Program-made: the position numbers and the translations under genes
Notes under the pieces: model-generated
What the model saw: the letters and a program-made list of their open reading frames with translations, nothing else
Told to the model about the DNA's origin: nothing
The model's database searches: none
Part shown: in pieces, positions 1-7,197 of the stretch
How the letters are laid out: each line of letters starts with the position of its first letter
How positions within the stretch are numbered: the first letter of the stretch is position 1
Source of the DNA: an uncultured Muribaculaceae bacterium
GTDB lineage: Bacteria; Bacteroidota; Bacteroidia; Bacteroidales; Muribaculaceae
Assembly: GCA_934590135.1 (NCBI GenBank)
Contig: CAKTOT010000091.1
Location: 1-9,254 of the forward strand
Direction of reading: 5' to 3'
Length of the DNA: 9,254 bases

Positions 1-150
1 CACATAAGACATACGCCCAAGTCATACTCATTCAGCCACAGCCCTAATTACGGCTTTCTACACGACTTCATTTACTAATATATACTGCAATTAGGCATTT
101 TCATACCTACGACACTCAGCCACCTACGTTAAAACAACTAAAATGTGGCA

Positions 151-187
151 AAATATTCCAATTTAGTAGCATTATTGGTCAATATTT
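151..187. repeat. Imperfect 12-bp inverted repeat, possible operator
   Basis: Bases 151-162 (AAATATTCCAAT) pair with 174-187: CCAAT matches ATTGG perfectly and AAATATT matches AATATTT perfectly, with a two-base TC bulge at 179-180 and an 11-base centre. It lies about 37 bases upstream of the -7-like box at 224-231, where a regulator could bind. It is not followed by a T run, so it does not look like a terminator for an upstream plus-strand gene. The operator role is inference; A/T-rich DNA gives such repeats by chance fairly often. Confidence 0.35.
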
Positions 188-223
188 CCATTGCTTCACT
201 AATATCCATAGCCCAAATTATCG

Positions 224-231
224 TAACTTTG
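224..231 (+). promoter_or_regulatory. Putative Bacteroidota promoter (-7 box) for the efflux operon
   Basis: The bases TAACTTTG match the Bacteroidota primary sigma factor -7 consensus TAnnTTTG exactly and are followed by C, as is common. It is the only exact plus-strand match that I found by eye in the 364 bases before the adaptor gene. A clear TTTG -33 element at the usual 19-21 base spacing is missing; the region around 199-206 reads CTAATATC. The start point would fall near 236-240, giving an untranslated leader of about 125 bases. Confidence 0.5.
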
Positions 232-237
232 CACCAT

Positions 238-322
238 GGTTTGTCGTGCTCTGTCGAGTCGACAATTTCTACTATGCACAGATACTTTATCTGCCGACCC
301 ACCTCACAATAGACGACAAACC
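238..322 (+). promoter_or_regulatory. Potentially structured 5' leader of the efflux operon
   Basis: A perfect 10-bp inverted repeat, GGTTTGTCGT (238-247) and ACGACAAACC (313-322), encloses two smaller dyads. One is the palindrome TGTCGAGTCGACA (252-264). The other is a hairpin with stem CAGATA/TATCTG and loop CTT (279-293). The outer repeat begins right where a transcript from the 224-231 box should start, so the RNA could fold into a closed multi-branch structure ending 42 bases before the adaptor start codon. A competing pairing, TTGTCG (241-246) with CGACAA (260-265), would disrupt the outer stem and allow two alternative folds. I do not recognise a known riboswitch or RNA family. The palindrome could equally be a DNA operator. 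Confidence 0.4.
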
Positions 323-364
323 GAATAGTAGCAGACAATACAAAACTCACATTATAAAATAAAT

Positions 365-1561
365 ATGAACACCCACAAGATGCACATGCGCGCCATGACA
401 GCCTTAGGCCTTGGCGCAGCCTTTATCCTGACCGTATCCGTAGGCTCATGCTCCAAACAGCAAGCAATGCCCCAACAGGTTCCGGCCATCGAGGTACAGA
501 CTGTAGACACAACTTCGGAAGACCTCAACACCTACTATCCCGCCATCATTCGAGGCAAGACAGACATCGCCATACGTCCTCAAGTCTCCGGCTTTATCAC
601 CAAAGTACACGTTGACGAAGGCCAACACGTACGCAAAGGCCAAGTGCTCTTTACCATCGACCAAGTACAATACCAAGCCGCTGTCGAACAAGCCCATGCA
701 GCCGTCAACGCCGCACAAGCAGCCGTCAACACCGCAGCCTCCAACGAGCGCAACCAAAAAATGCTTTTCGAGAAAAACATCATAAGCCAAACCCAATGGC
801 AAACAGCCGCCGATGCTTTGGCTCAAGCACGCGCATCTCTGGCTCAGGCACAAGCCGGCCTCGTATCCGCCAAGAAAAACCTCTCGTACACCATCGTCAC
901 CTCCCCCTCGGACGGCGTTGTAGGCTCCATTCCGCAGCGCGAAGGCTCACTGGCCTCACCCTCGTCGGCACAGCCGCTGACCACCATCAGCGACAACTCG
1001 GAAGTGTACGCATACTTCTCGCTCAACGAAAAAGAGCTGCTCAAACTCACCGACAACGGCGAATACAGCCTTAACGAACGCGTAGAACGCCTGCCGCAAG
1101 TAAGCCTTATGCTGGCCGATGGCAGCGTTTATCCCCTCCAAGGACGCGTAGCCACCGTCAGCGGCGTCATCGACAACACCACCGGCGCTGCCCAAGTGCG
1201 TGCCCTCTTCAACAACCCCAAAGGGATGCTCCGCAGCGGATCCACCGGCAACGTCATCATACCCACGCACAGCCACAACGTAATCCTGGTACCCCAGAAG
1301 GCTACTTTCGAAATTCAGGATATGAAATACGTCTACACCGTCAATGACACCAACGGCACCGTGCCCACCCAAATCAAAGTGCTCGACCTCAATGACGGAC
1401 AAAACTACGTAGTCACCGACGGCCTCAAGCCCGGCGACCGCATCGTCGTCGAGGGCGTAGGCACCTCCGTGCGCGACAATATGAAGATCAAACCCGTGAC
1501 AGCACAAGAAAAAGCTGCCATGGAAGCAAAGATGCAGCAACAGGGCGCAGCCAAGAAATAA
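365..1561 (+). CDS. RND efflux periplasmic adaptor (membrane fusion protein), AcrA/MexA family lipoprotein
   Basis: This adaptor joins the inner-membrane RND pump to the outer-membrane channel. The 398 residues match the usual family length. The N-terminus is a lipoprotein signal with lipobox VGSC, so Cys29 should be acylated and the protein anchored to the inner membrane facing the periplasm. Domains in order: first half of the lipoyl-like domain (about 67-100, with VSGFI and VDEGQHVRKGQ); an Ala/Gln-rich alpha-helical coiled-coil hairpin (about 103-172); second lipoyl half (about 173-208, with SPSDGVVG); beta-barrel (about 213-300, with the typical VSGVIDNTTGAAQVRA segment); and membrane-proximal domain (about 303-376), ending in a short charged tail. 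The ATG at 365 is chosen because the signal peptide starts there and an A-rich stretch precedes it. It is the first gene of the operon. Substrates cannot be read from an adaptor. Confidence 0.96.
   Translation: MNTHKMHMRAMTALGLGAAFILTVSVGSCSKQQAMPQQVPAIEVQTVDTTSEDLNTYYPAIIRGKTDIAIRPQVSGFITKVHVDEGQHVRKGQVLFTIDQVQYQAAVEQAHAAVNAAQAAVNTAASNERNQKMLFEKNIISQTQWQTAADALAQARASLAQAQAGLVSAKKNLSYTIVTSPSDGVVGSIPQREGSLASPSSAQPLTTISDNSEVYAYFSLNEKELLKLTDNGEYSLNERVERLPQVSLMLADGSVYPLQGRVATVSGVIDNTTGAAQVRALFNNPKGMLRSGSTGNVIIPTHSHNVILVPQKATFEIQDMKYVYTVNDTNGTVPTQIKVLDLNDGQNYVVTDGLKPGDRIVVEGVGTSVRDNMKIKPVTAQEKAAMEAKMQQQGAAKK
698..736 (+). repeat. Tandem 21-bp heptad repeat in the adaptor coiled coil
   Basis: The 12-mer GCAGCCGTCAAC occurs at 698-709 and again at 719-730, exactly 21 bases apart, and the match continues to 715/736 with one mismatch. 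It encodes two successive heptads, AAVNAAQ and AAVNTAA, in the first helix of the hairpin. The opposite helix shows a similar 21-base period, GGCTCAAGCAC (820-830) and GGCTCAGGCAC (841-851), encoding ALAQARA and SLAQAQA. This could be a heptad duplication or simply the same residues written with the same preferred codons. Confidence 0.55.
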
Positions 1562-1690
1562 ACAACGCCACAGCCCTCACCAACCGGAGAGGACAAAACA
1601 TTCGCCTACGGGATTCCAAACGACTCCCCACCCCTCCGGCAGGCATCATTTCAAGAACAAACACCACCACAACACAACAGCACAAAGACA
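1562..1690. other. Adaptor-pump intergenic spacer
   Basis: This gap of 129 bases is wide for genes that work as one machine; the next two gaps are 18 and 46 bases. It is C/A-rich on the plus strand, has no TAnnTTTG box and no hairpin with a T run, so I see neither a promoter nor a terminator. A perfect 6-bp inverted repeat, CCGGAG (1584-1589) with CTCCGG (1634-1639), could form a loose stem in the mRNA. The last 30 bases are A/C-rich without G clusters, consistent with start sites lacking a Shine-Dalgarno sequence. Confidence 0.5.
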
Positions 1691-4600
1691 ATGAAACTTG
1701 ACCGCTTTATCAACCGACCGGTCTTGTCCACGGTTATATCCATCTTTATCGTCGTCTTGGGCATCATCGGTATGGTCTCCCTGCCTATCACCCAGTACCC
1801 CGACATCGCGCCCCCTACAATCAGCGTATCCACCACTTATAGCGGTGCCAACGCTCAGGCCGTGCTCAACTCCGTGATTGCGCCCCTGGAAGAATCCATC
1901 AACGGCGCCGAAGGTATGACTTATATGGAATCCACGGCCACCAACACCGGTTCGGCCACCATCAACGTCTACTTCCGTCAAGGCTTTGACCCTAATATGG
2001 CCGCCATCGACGTCCAAAACCGCGTATCCAAAGCCCTCAACCTCCTGCCCTCCGAAGTGACTCAGGTGGGCGTGACCACACAAAAACGTCAAACCTCCAT
2101 GCTTGTAGGCGTCGCACTATACGACCCCACCGGCAAGTACAGCGAGGAATTCATCGAGAACTACGCCAAAATCAATATCGTACCCCAGTTGCAACGTGTC
2201 AATGGTGTGGGTGACGTTATGGTCATGGGAGCCGACTATTCGATGCGTATATGGCTCAAACCAGATGTCATGGCCCAGTACAACCTTATGCCCTCCGACA
2301 TCGCCGCCGTAATGGCCGAACAAAACGTCGAAGCAGCTCCCGGCTCATTCGGCGAACAAGGCAACCAGTCCTTCCAGTACACTATGCGCTACCGTGGACG
2401 CCTTGCCGACCCCTCCGAATTCGAAAATATAGTCGTACGCGCCTCCTCCAACGGCGAAGTTCTGCGCCTCAAAGACGTAGCCGACATCGAACTGGGTCGC
2501 GTAACATACGGCTTCCACAGCAAATTCAACGGACATCCCTCGGTTATGGCCATTGTATTCCAAACCGCAGGTTCCAACGCTACACAGATTATCAACGACT
2601 GCCTTGACTACGTTGAGACCGTCAAGAAATCCCTCCCCGACGGACTCAAAGTAGCTGTACCGTTGAACAACAACGACTTCCTTTACGCCTCCATCGACCA
2701 CGTAATCGAGACCCTTATCGAAGCCTTCCTGCTGGTGTTCATCGTGGTATACATCTTCCTGCAAGATATGCGAAGCACCATTATCCCCGCCATTGCAATT
2801 CCCGTGGCGTTGATTGGTACATTCTTCGTACTCAAGCTCATAGGCTTCTCCATCAACCTGATTACACTCTCGGCTCTCGTGCTGGCCATCGCCATTGTGG
2901 TCGATGATGCCATTGTGGTGGTCGAGGCCGTGCACGCCAAACTCGATGTCGGCTACAAGAGTGCACGCCGCGCATCCATAGACGCCATGAGCGAAATCTC
3001 GGGCGCCCTGATTTCCATCACCATGGTCATGATGCTTGTGTTCATCCCAGTATCCTTCATCTCGGGTACTTCCGGCGTGTTCTACCAGCAATTCGGCCTC
3101 ACCATGGCCATAGCCATATTCTTCTCGGCCGTCAACGCCCTTACCCTCTCCCCCGCCCTGTGCGCCGTGTTCCTTAAACCGCACAAAGACGCCGAAGGCA
3201 AGAAACAAAGCTTCGTAAGCCGCTTCCATACAGCCTTCAACACCGGGTATGACGCCATGCTCAAACGCTATAAAAAGTCGGCAACATTCTTCGCACGCCA
3301 CAAAGTCACATCCTTCGGCATTGTGGGAGCAGCCGTATTCGCCCTCGTATACTTGATGACCATCACCCCGACAGCACTCGTGCCCAATGAAGACACCGGC
3401 GTGCTCTTCTGCATGGTCAACCTCCCCCCGGGTTCGTCCCAAGAACGCACCGGCGAAGTCCTCGAACAAACCGACAAAATCATCCGTCAGAACCCCGCCG
3501 TGGCCGAAAGCCAGATGATTGACGGCTACAGCTTCCTCGCAGGCCAAGGCGCCACATACGGCACATTCATCATCAAACTCAAAAACTGGGAAGAACGCGA
3601 CAGCAAAACCCAGAACTCCGAAGCCGTGCTCAAACAACTCTACGGAGCACTCAGCGTCATCAAAGACGGTAATGTCGTCATCTTTGCACCGCCTATGATT
3701 TCGGGCTATAGTGCCACCAACGGCTTCGAAATCAAGATGCAGGACCGCACCGGCGGCGACATCAACAAATTCTTCGGCGTTGTGCAAGGATTCCTGGCAC
3801 AGCTCAATCAACAGCCCGAAATTCAGATGGCCTACACCACCTTCAACCCCACCTTCCCCCAATATCAGGTGGACATCGATGTGGCCAAAGCCAAACAAGC
3901 CGGCATCTCGCCCAAGACCATCCTCAGCACCCTCCAAGGATATTACGGCAGTATGTATGTCAGCAACTTCAACAGCTTCGGTAAGATCTACCGCGTAATG
4001 ATGCAAGCCGAGCCCTCGGCACGCGTATCGCCCGAAACGCTCAACGCCATCAAGGTGCGCGGCGAGACCGGCGAGATGGCCCCGATCACCAACTTCGTCG
4101 CCCTCAAGCGCGTATACGCCCCCGACTTGCTCAACCGCTTCAATATGTTCAACTCCATCAGCGTCACAGGTCAGCCCAACGCCGGATACTCCTCCGGTGA
4201 CGCCATCGCCGCAATCCAACGCGTGGCCGCACAGACGCTGCCCCAAGGCTACGGCTACGAATACGCCGGCATGACACGCGAAGAAGCCCAAAGCTCGGGA
4301 AGCGCCACAGCCATCATCTTTGCACTATGTCTGCTCTTCGTCTACCTGCTGCTCTCCGCTCAGTACGAAAGCTACATCTTACCTTGGGCCGTAATCCTCT
4401 CCATACCCTTCGGCCTCATGGGTTCGTTCATATTCGCACTCATATTCGGCGTCAGCAACAACATCTACCTGCAAATAGCGCTGATTATGCTTATCGGTCT
4501 ATTGGCCAAGAACGCCATCCTTATTGTCGAATTCGCCCTTGACCGCCGCAAAACCGGTATGTCCATAATCAACGCCGCCATCGCCGGTGCCGGCGCCCGT

Positions 4601-4873
4601 CTGCGTCCTATCTTGATGACCTCGTTGGCACTCATCATCGGCCTGCTGCCCCTGATGTTCTCCACCGGTGTAGGCGCTAACGGCAACAACGCACTCGGTG
4701 TAGGCGCCGTAGGCGGTATGCTCATCGGTATGATACTCCAGATTTTCATCGTGCCCGCCCTCTTCGTCGCATTCCAGAAAATACAAGAGAAGATTACACC
4801 CATGCACTGGGATAACGCCGAACCCGGAGGCACAATCGAAAGCGAAATCGAGCAATTCACACCCGAGAACTAA
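1691..4873 (+). CDS. RND efflux pump permease, HAE1 family (AcrB/MexB-like)
   Basis: This is the proton-driven inner-membrane pump of the tripartite system, normally a trimer taking substrate from the periplasm and outer membrane leaflet. Its 1060 residues compare with 1049 in E. coli AcrB. Twelve helices are expected: TM1 at about 9-29, TM2-6 between 337 and 500, TM7 at about 539-559, TM8 at about 871-891 and TM9-12 up to about 1035, with two large periplasmic porter/docking loops (30-335 and 560-870). The proton relay is intact. Asp405-Asp406 in TM4 (codons 2903-2908, motif VVDDAIVVVE) match AcrB D407/D408, and Lys940 in TM10 (codon 4508-4510, motif LLAKNAILIVEFA) matches AcrB K940. A glycine-rich switch-loop segment (FLAGQGATYG) starts at residue 615. 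The start MKLDRFINRPV is the family's typical beginning. It follows the adaptor gene by 129 bases and precedes the outer-membrane factor gene by 18. Drug specificity is not predictable by eye. Confidence 0.98.
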   Translation: MKLDRFINRPVLSTVISIFIVVLGIIGMVSLPITQYPDIAPPTISVSTTYSGANAQAVLNSVIAPLEESINGAEGMTYMESTATNTGSATINVYFRQGFDPNMAAIDVQNRVSKALNLLPSEVTQVGVTTQKRQTSMLVGVALYDPTGKYSEEFIENYAKINIVPQLQRVNGVGDVMVMGADYSMRIWLKPDVMAQYNLMPSDIAAVMAEQNVEAAPGSFGEQGNQSFQYTMRYRGRLADPSEFENIVVRASSNGEVLRLKDVADIELGRVTYGFHSKFNGHPSVMAIVFQTAGSNATQIINDCLDYVETVKKSLPDGLKVAVPLNNNDFLYASIDHVIETLIEAFLLVFIVVYIFLQDMRSTIIPAIAIPVALIGTFFVLKLIGFSINLITLSALVLAIAIVVDDAIVVVEAVHAKLDVGYKSARRASIDAMSEISGALISITMVMMLVFIPVSFISGTSGVFYQQFGLTMAIAIFFSAVNALTLSPALCAVFLKPHKDAEGKKQSFVSRFHTAFNTGYDAMLKRYKKSATFFARHKVTSFGIVGAAVFALVYLMTITPTALVPNEDTGVLFCMVNLPPGSSQERTGEVLEQTDKIIRQNPAVAESQMIDGYSFLAGQGATYGTFIIKLKNWEERDSKTQNSEAVLKQLYGALSVIKDGNVVIFAPPMISGYSATNGFEIKMQDRTGGDINKFFGVVQGFLAQLNQQPEIQMAYTTFNPTFPQYQVDIDVAKAKQAGISPKTILSTLQGYYGSMYVSNFNSFGKIYRVMMQAEPSARVSPETLNAIKVRGETGEMAPITNFVALKRVYAPDLLNRFNMFNSISVTGQPNAGYSSGDAIAAIQRVAAQTLPQGYGYEYAGMTREEAQSSGSATAIIFALCLLFVYLLLSAQYESYILPWAVILSIPFGLMGSFIFALIFGVSNNIYLQIALIMLIGLLAKNAILIVEFALDRRKTGMSIINAAIAGAGARLRPILMTSLALIIGLLPLMFSTGVGANGNNALGVGAVGGMLIGMILQIFIVPALFVAFQKIQEKITPMHWDNAEPGGTIESEIEQFTPEN

Positions 4874-4891
4874 CACCTCACACGATATAAT

Positions 4892-6277
4892 ATGAAACAA
4901 AACATAATCACCGCAACACTGGTAGCCGCCACCTTGGCCGTGGCGGCCACCTCCTGCGGCATCTACAAAAAATATCAGACGCCCGAAAATACGCCTCTCA
5001 CGGCCGAATACGTACAGGCTCGTCAAAACAACGTAGACAGCACCGCATTGGGCAACCTGCTGTGGGAAGAAGTCTTCACCGATCCGGTACTGGCCGACCT
5101 CATCGACCGAGCCTTGGCATCAAGCACCACCTTGGCCAACGCTCGCCTCAACATCGACATCGCTCAGGCCCAACTGCGCGGCGCCAAACTGGCGTACCTC
5201 CCCTCCGTAGCCCTTGCCCCCAACGGCTCGGGAAGCTCCATCGCCGGCAGCTCCATATCCTGGGGATACCAAATACCGGCCGTAGTATCCTGGGAAGTTG
5301 ACCTCTTTGGCAAACTACTCAACAGCAAACGCGGCGCCGCCGTGGCCGTTGAACAAAGTGAGGCTTACGCCCAGGCCGTACGCTCGCAGCTCATCGCCAC
5401 CGTAGCCAATACATACTACACCATGGCCGCAGTCGAAGCACAACTCAAAGTGGTACGCAATACAGCCAAACTCTGGAGCGAAAGCGTCCAAGTAATGCGA
5501 GACCTCAAAGAAGCCGGCAAAGCCGGAATGACTGAGGCCGCCGTAGTACAAGCCAACGCCAACCTCCAAAGCGTACTGGCCCAAATCGCCTCGCTCGAAG
5601 ACACCCGTGTCAACCTGGACAACGCCATGAGCCTGCTCGTAGAAACCATGCCCACGCACTGGGAAGTAAGCGCCGATGCCTCCCTCAACATCCCCGCCCC
5701 CATAATACAAGGCGTGCCCATGTCCTATCTGGCCATGCGTCCCGATGTCACTGCTGCCGAACGCTCGCTGGCAGCCGCATACTACACCACTGCCTCAGCA
5801 CGCGCCGCTTTCTATCCAAGTCTCTCAATCAGCTTCACCGGCGGATTTACCAACCAGTTGGGGACGATGATTAAAAACCCCGGCGAATGGTTCTACAATC
5901 TGGCCGGATCGCTGACCGCACCTCTGTTTGCCCGCGGACAGAACATCGCTCGACTGCAAGCAGCCAAAGCCCAACAGGCACAAGCCCTCAACAGCTTTGA
6001 GCACACCCTGCTGAGCGCGGCTTCCGAAGTGTCCAACGCCATGAGCGCCTACACCACTGCCGGCCAACGTGCCGCCATATTCGAAACTCAGAGCGCCGAC
6101 CTCGAAAAAGCCGTAGAGTATACAAACGACCTGATGATATACGCCAACGGCACATACCTCGAAGTACTCACCGCTCAGCAAAGCCTGCTCGCGGCTCAGC
6201 TCAACCAAGTATCCTGCCGACTGACACGCGACCAAGCCATCATCAACCTCTACCAAAGCCTCGGCGGCGGACGTTGA
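4892..6277 (+). CDS. Outer-membrane efflux channel lipoprotein, TolC/OprM/NodT family
   Basis: This is the outer-membrane exit duct of the tripartite pump, expected to form a trimeric beta-barrel with a long periplasmic alpha-helical tunnel. The 461 residues are typical of the NodT/OprM lipoprotein branch. The signal peptide ends in lipobox ATSC, so Cys22 should be lipidated, followed by the family-like CGIYKKYQTPE. Two tandem OEP repeats are visible. The first runs through about 60-250 and includes WEVDLFGKL. The second begins near MRPDVTAAERSL and ARAAFYPSLSISFTGGF and ends in the diagnostic YLEVLTAQQSLLAAQL and INLYQSLGGGR. The ATG at 4892 follows the pump stop by 18 bases and is preceded by an A/T-rich stretch, which fits co-translation in one operon. 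The +2 residue after the lipid cysteine is Gly. I see no truncation or frameshift. Confidence 0.97.
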   Translation: MKQNIITATLVAATLAVAATSCGIYKKYQTPENTPLTAEYVQARQNNVDSTALGNLLWEEVFTDPVLADLIDRALASSTTLANARLNIDIAQAQLRGAKLAYLPSVALAPNGSGSSIAGSSISWGYQIPAVVSWEVDLFGKLLNSKRGAAVAVEQSEAYAQAVRSQLIATVANTYYTMAAVEAQLKVVRNTAKLWSESVQVMRDLKEAGKAGMTEAAVVQANANLQSVLAQIASLEDTRVNLDNAMSLLVETMPTHWEVSADASLNIPAPIIQGVPMSYLAMRPDVTAAERSLAAAYYTTASARAAFYPSLSISFTGGFTNQLGTMIKNPGEWFYNLAGSLTAPLFARGQNIARLQAAKAQQAQALNSFEHTLLSAASEVSNAMSAYTTAGQRAAIFETQSADLEKAVEYTNDLMIYANGTYLEVLTAQQSLLAAQLNQVSCRLTRDQAIINLYQSLGGGR

Positions 6278-6323
6278 TACATCAACCCCACCTTATAAGT
6301 CCAACAAAAACACAGCTAAAAGA

Positions 6324-7118
6324 ATGATCAGTCCATTAGCACACGTAGACCCCAACGCAAAAATAGGCGAAGGCGTCACCATCCATCCCTTTGCGTACAT
6401 CGACGAAGACGTTGTCATCGGCGACGGATGCACCATTATGCCTTATGCAAGCATCATCCGCGGTACTCGCATGGGCAAAAACAACAAAGTCTACCAAGGT
6501 GCCATCATCGGCGCCGACCCCCAAGACTTCCGTTGGAAGGGCCAAAAAACTTACTGCTACATAGGCGACAACAATATCATCCGCGAACAAGTCATCATCA
6601 ACCGCGGTATCACCGAAGAAGGCGGTACACGTATAGGCAACGGGTGCTTCATTATGGCCGAGACTCACATCGGACACGACAGCAACATCTTAGGCCCCTG
6701 CGTGCTGGGCAACGGCGTCAAAGTGGCCGGAAACGTCACTATCGACACCTGCGCCATACTCTCGTCCTGCGCCATCGTACACGAAAACTCCAATATCGGC
6801 AAATGGGTATTCATCAAAGGCGGCTGCCGTGTCAGCGGTAACGTGCCCCCCTACATCATCCTGGCACACAACCCCGCCGTATACTACGGCGTCAATGCCA
6901 AAGTCATGTCCGCCCGTGGAGACTTCTCCGCCGAAGACATTGACAATGCAGCCAAGGCATACCGACATATATACCAGACCCAGACTTCGGTATTCAACGC
7001 CCTGCGACGCATCGAAAACGACATCGAGCCCTGCACCGTACGCGAAGAAATACTCAACTTTGTCCGCGGCCACAACTACCGCATCGTAGCCGTTCCCGTA
7101 GACCTCGAAGGCGACTAA
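6324..7118 (+). CDS. lpxA: LpxA-family acyl-[ACP]--UDP-N-acetylglucosamine O-acyltransferase, possibly a divergent paralogue
   Basis: LpxA transfers a 3-hydroxyacyl chain from acyl carrier protein to the 3-OH of UDP-GlcNAc, the first step of lipid A synthesis, as a cytoplasmic trimer. The 264 residues compare with 262 in E. coli. Hexapeptide repeats (IGEGV, IGDGC, IGDNN, IGNGC, LGNGV) build a left-handed beta-helix over about residues 1-175, and a helical domain follows (about 200-264). From memory of E. coli LpxA, the catalytic base His125 corresponds to His118 (motif THIGHD), His122 to His115, Gln73-Asp74 to Gln67-Asp68, His160 to His153 and the chain-length residue Gly173 to Gly166. His144 is Asn137 here, Glu200 is Lys193 and Arg204 is Ala197; the usual GLxRRGF reads VMSARGDF with one extra residue. 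Activity is likely, but the nucleotide-sugar pocket looks altered. It follows the channel gene by 46 bases and a strong terminator follows it, so it is probably the last gene of the efflux operon. Confidence 0.88.
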   Translation: MISPLAHVDPNAKIGEGVTIHPFAYIDEDVVIGDGCTIMPYASIIRGTRMGKNNKVYQGAIIGADPQDFRWKGQKTYCYIGDNNIIREQVIINRGITEEGGTRIGNGCFIMAETHIGHDSNILGPCVLGNGVKVAGNVTIDTCAILSSCAIVHENSNIGKWVFIKGGCRVSGNVPPYIILAHNPAVYYGVNAKVMSARGDFSAEDIDNAAKAYRHIYQTQTSVFNALRRIENDIEPCTVREEILNFVRGHNYRIVAVPVDLEGD

Positions 7119-7197
7119 GAAGCACGACACTGACTTGCGCACGCGCATACGCTCATATATGCAGACGACATAAGTCACATATACATCAGACACCAAT

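Larger units (their letters stand above)
1..364. other. Non-coding region upstream of the efflux operon
   Basis: This 364-base stretch is visibly more A/T-rich than the genes that follow and holds no ORF that I can defend. The only candidate is a 70-codon minus-strand frame (138-350) that begins with GTG. It resembles no family I know, has no promoter-like sequence before it, and overlaps the presumed operon promoter, so I treat it as chance. Supported contents are an imperfect inverted repeat (151-187), a TAnnTTTG box (224-231) and a nested set of inverted repeats (238-322). Positions 1-150 show nothing clear beyond a 7-bp inverted repeat (43-49 with 89-95) and an 8-bp direct repeat (32-39 and 116-123), both compatible with chance. 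No transcription regulator gene is visible before the efflux genes. Confidence 0.7.

Noticed and set aside
41..58. AGCC...GGCT hairpin followed by a few T bases, as a terminator of an upstream gene
   Set aside because: The stem is four base pairs around an eight-base loop and the T run is short; chance level.
138..350. 70-codon minus-strand frame in the upstream region
   Set aside because: It needs a GTG start, has no promoter-like sequence upstream of 350, matches no family that I know, and overlaps the probable promoter and leader of the efflux operon. It is the only upstream candidate, so conservation in relatives could still rescue it.
956..1540. 194-codon open frame on the minus strand opposite the adaptor gene
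   Set aside because: Shadow of the adaptor gene; low-complexity Gly/Val/Asp/His composition and no recognisable domain.
2345..4291. 648-codon open frame on the minus strand opposite the RND pump gene
   Set aside because: The plus-strand protein is unmistakably an RND pump with all key residues. The antisense frame is rich in Gly, His, Val and Asp in the way expected when codons ending in C are read backwards, and it resembles no family.
6278..6323. Separate promoter for the LpxA-family gene
   Set aside because: The 46-base gap has no TAnnTTTG box. TTATAAG is present, but it does not match the Bacteroidota consensus.
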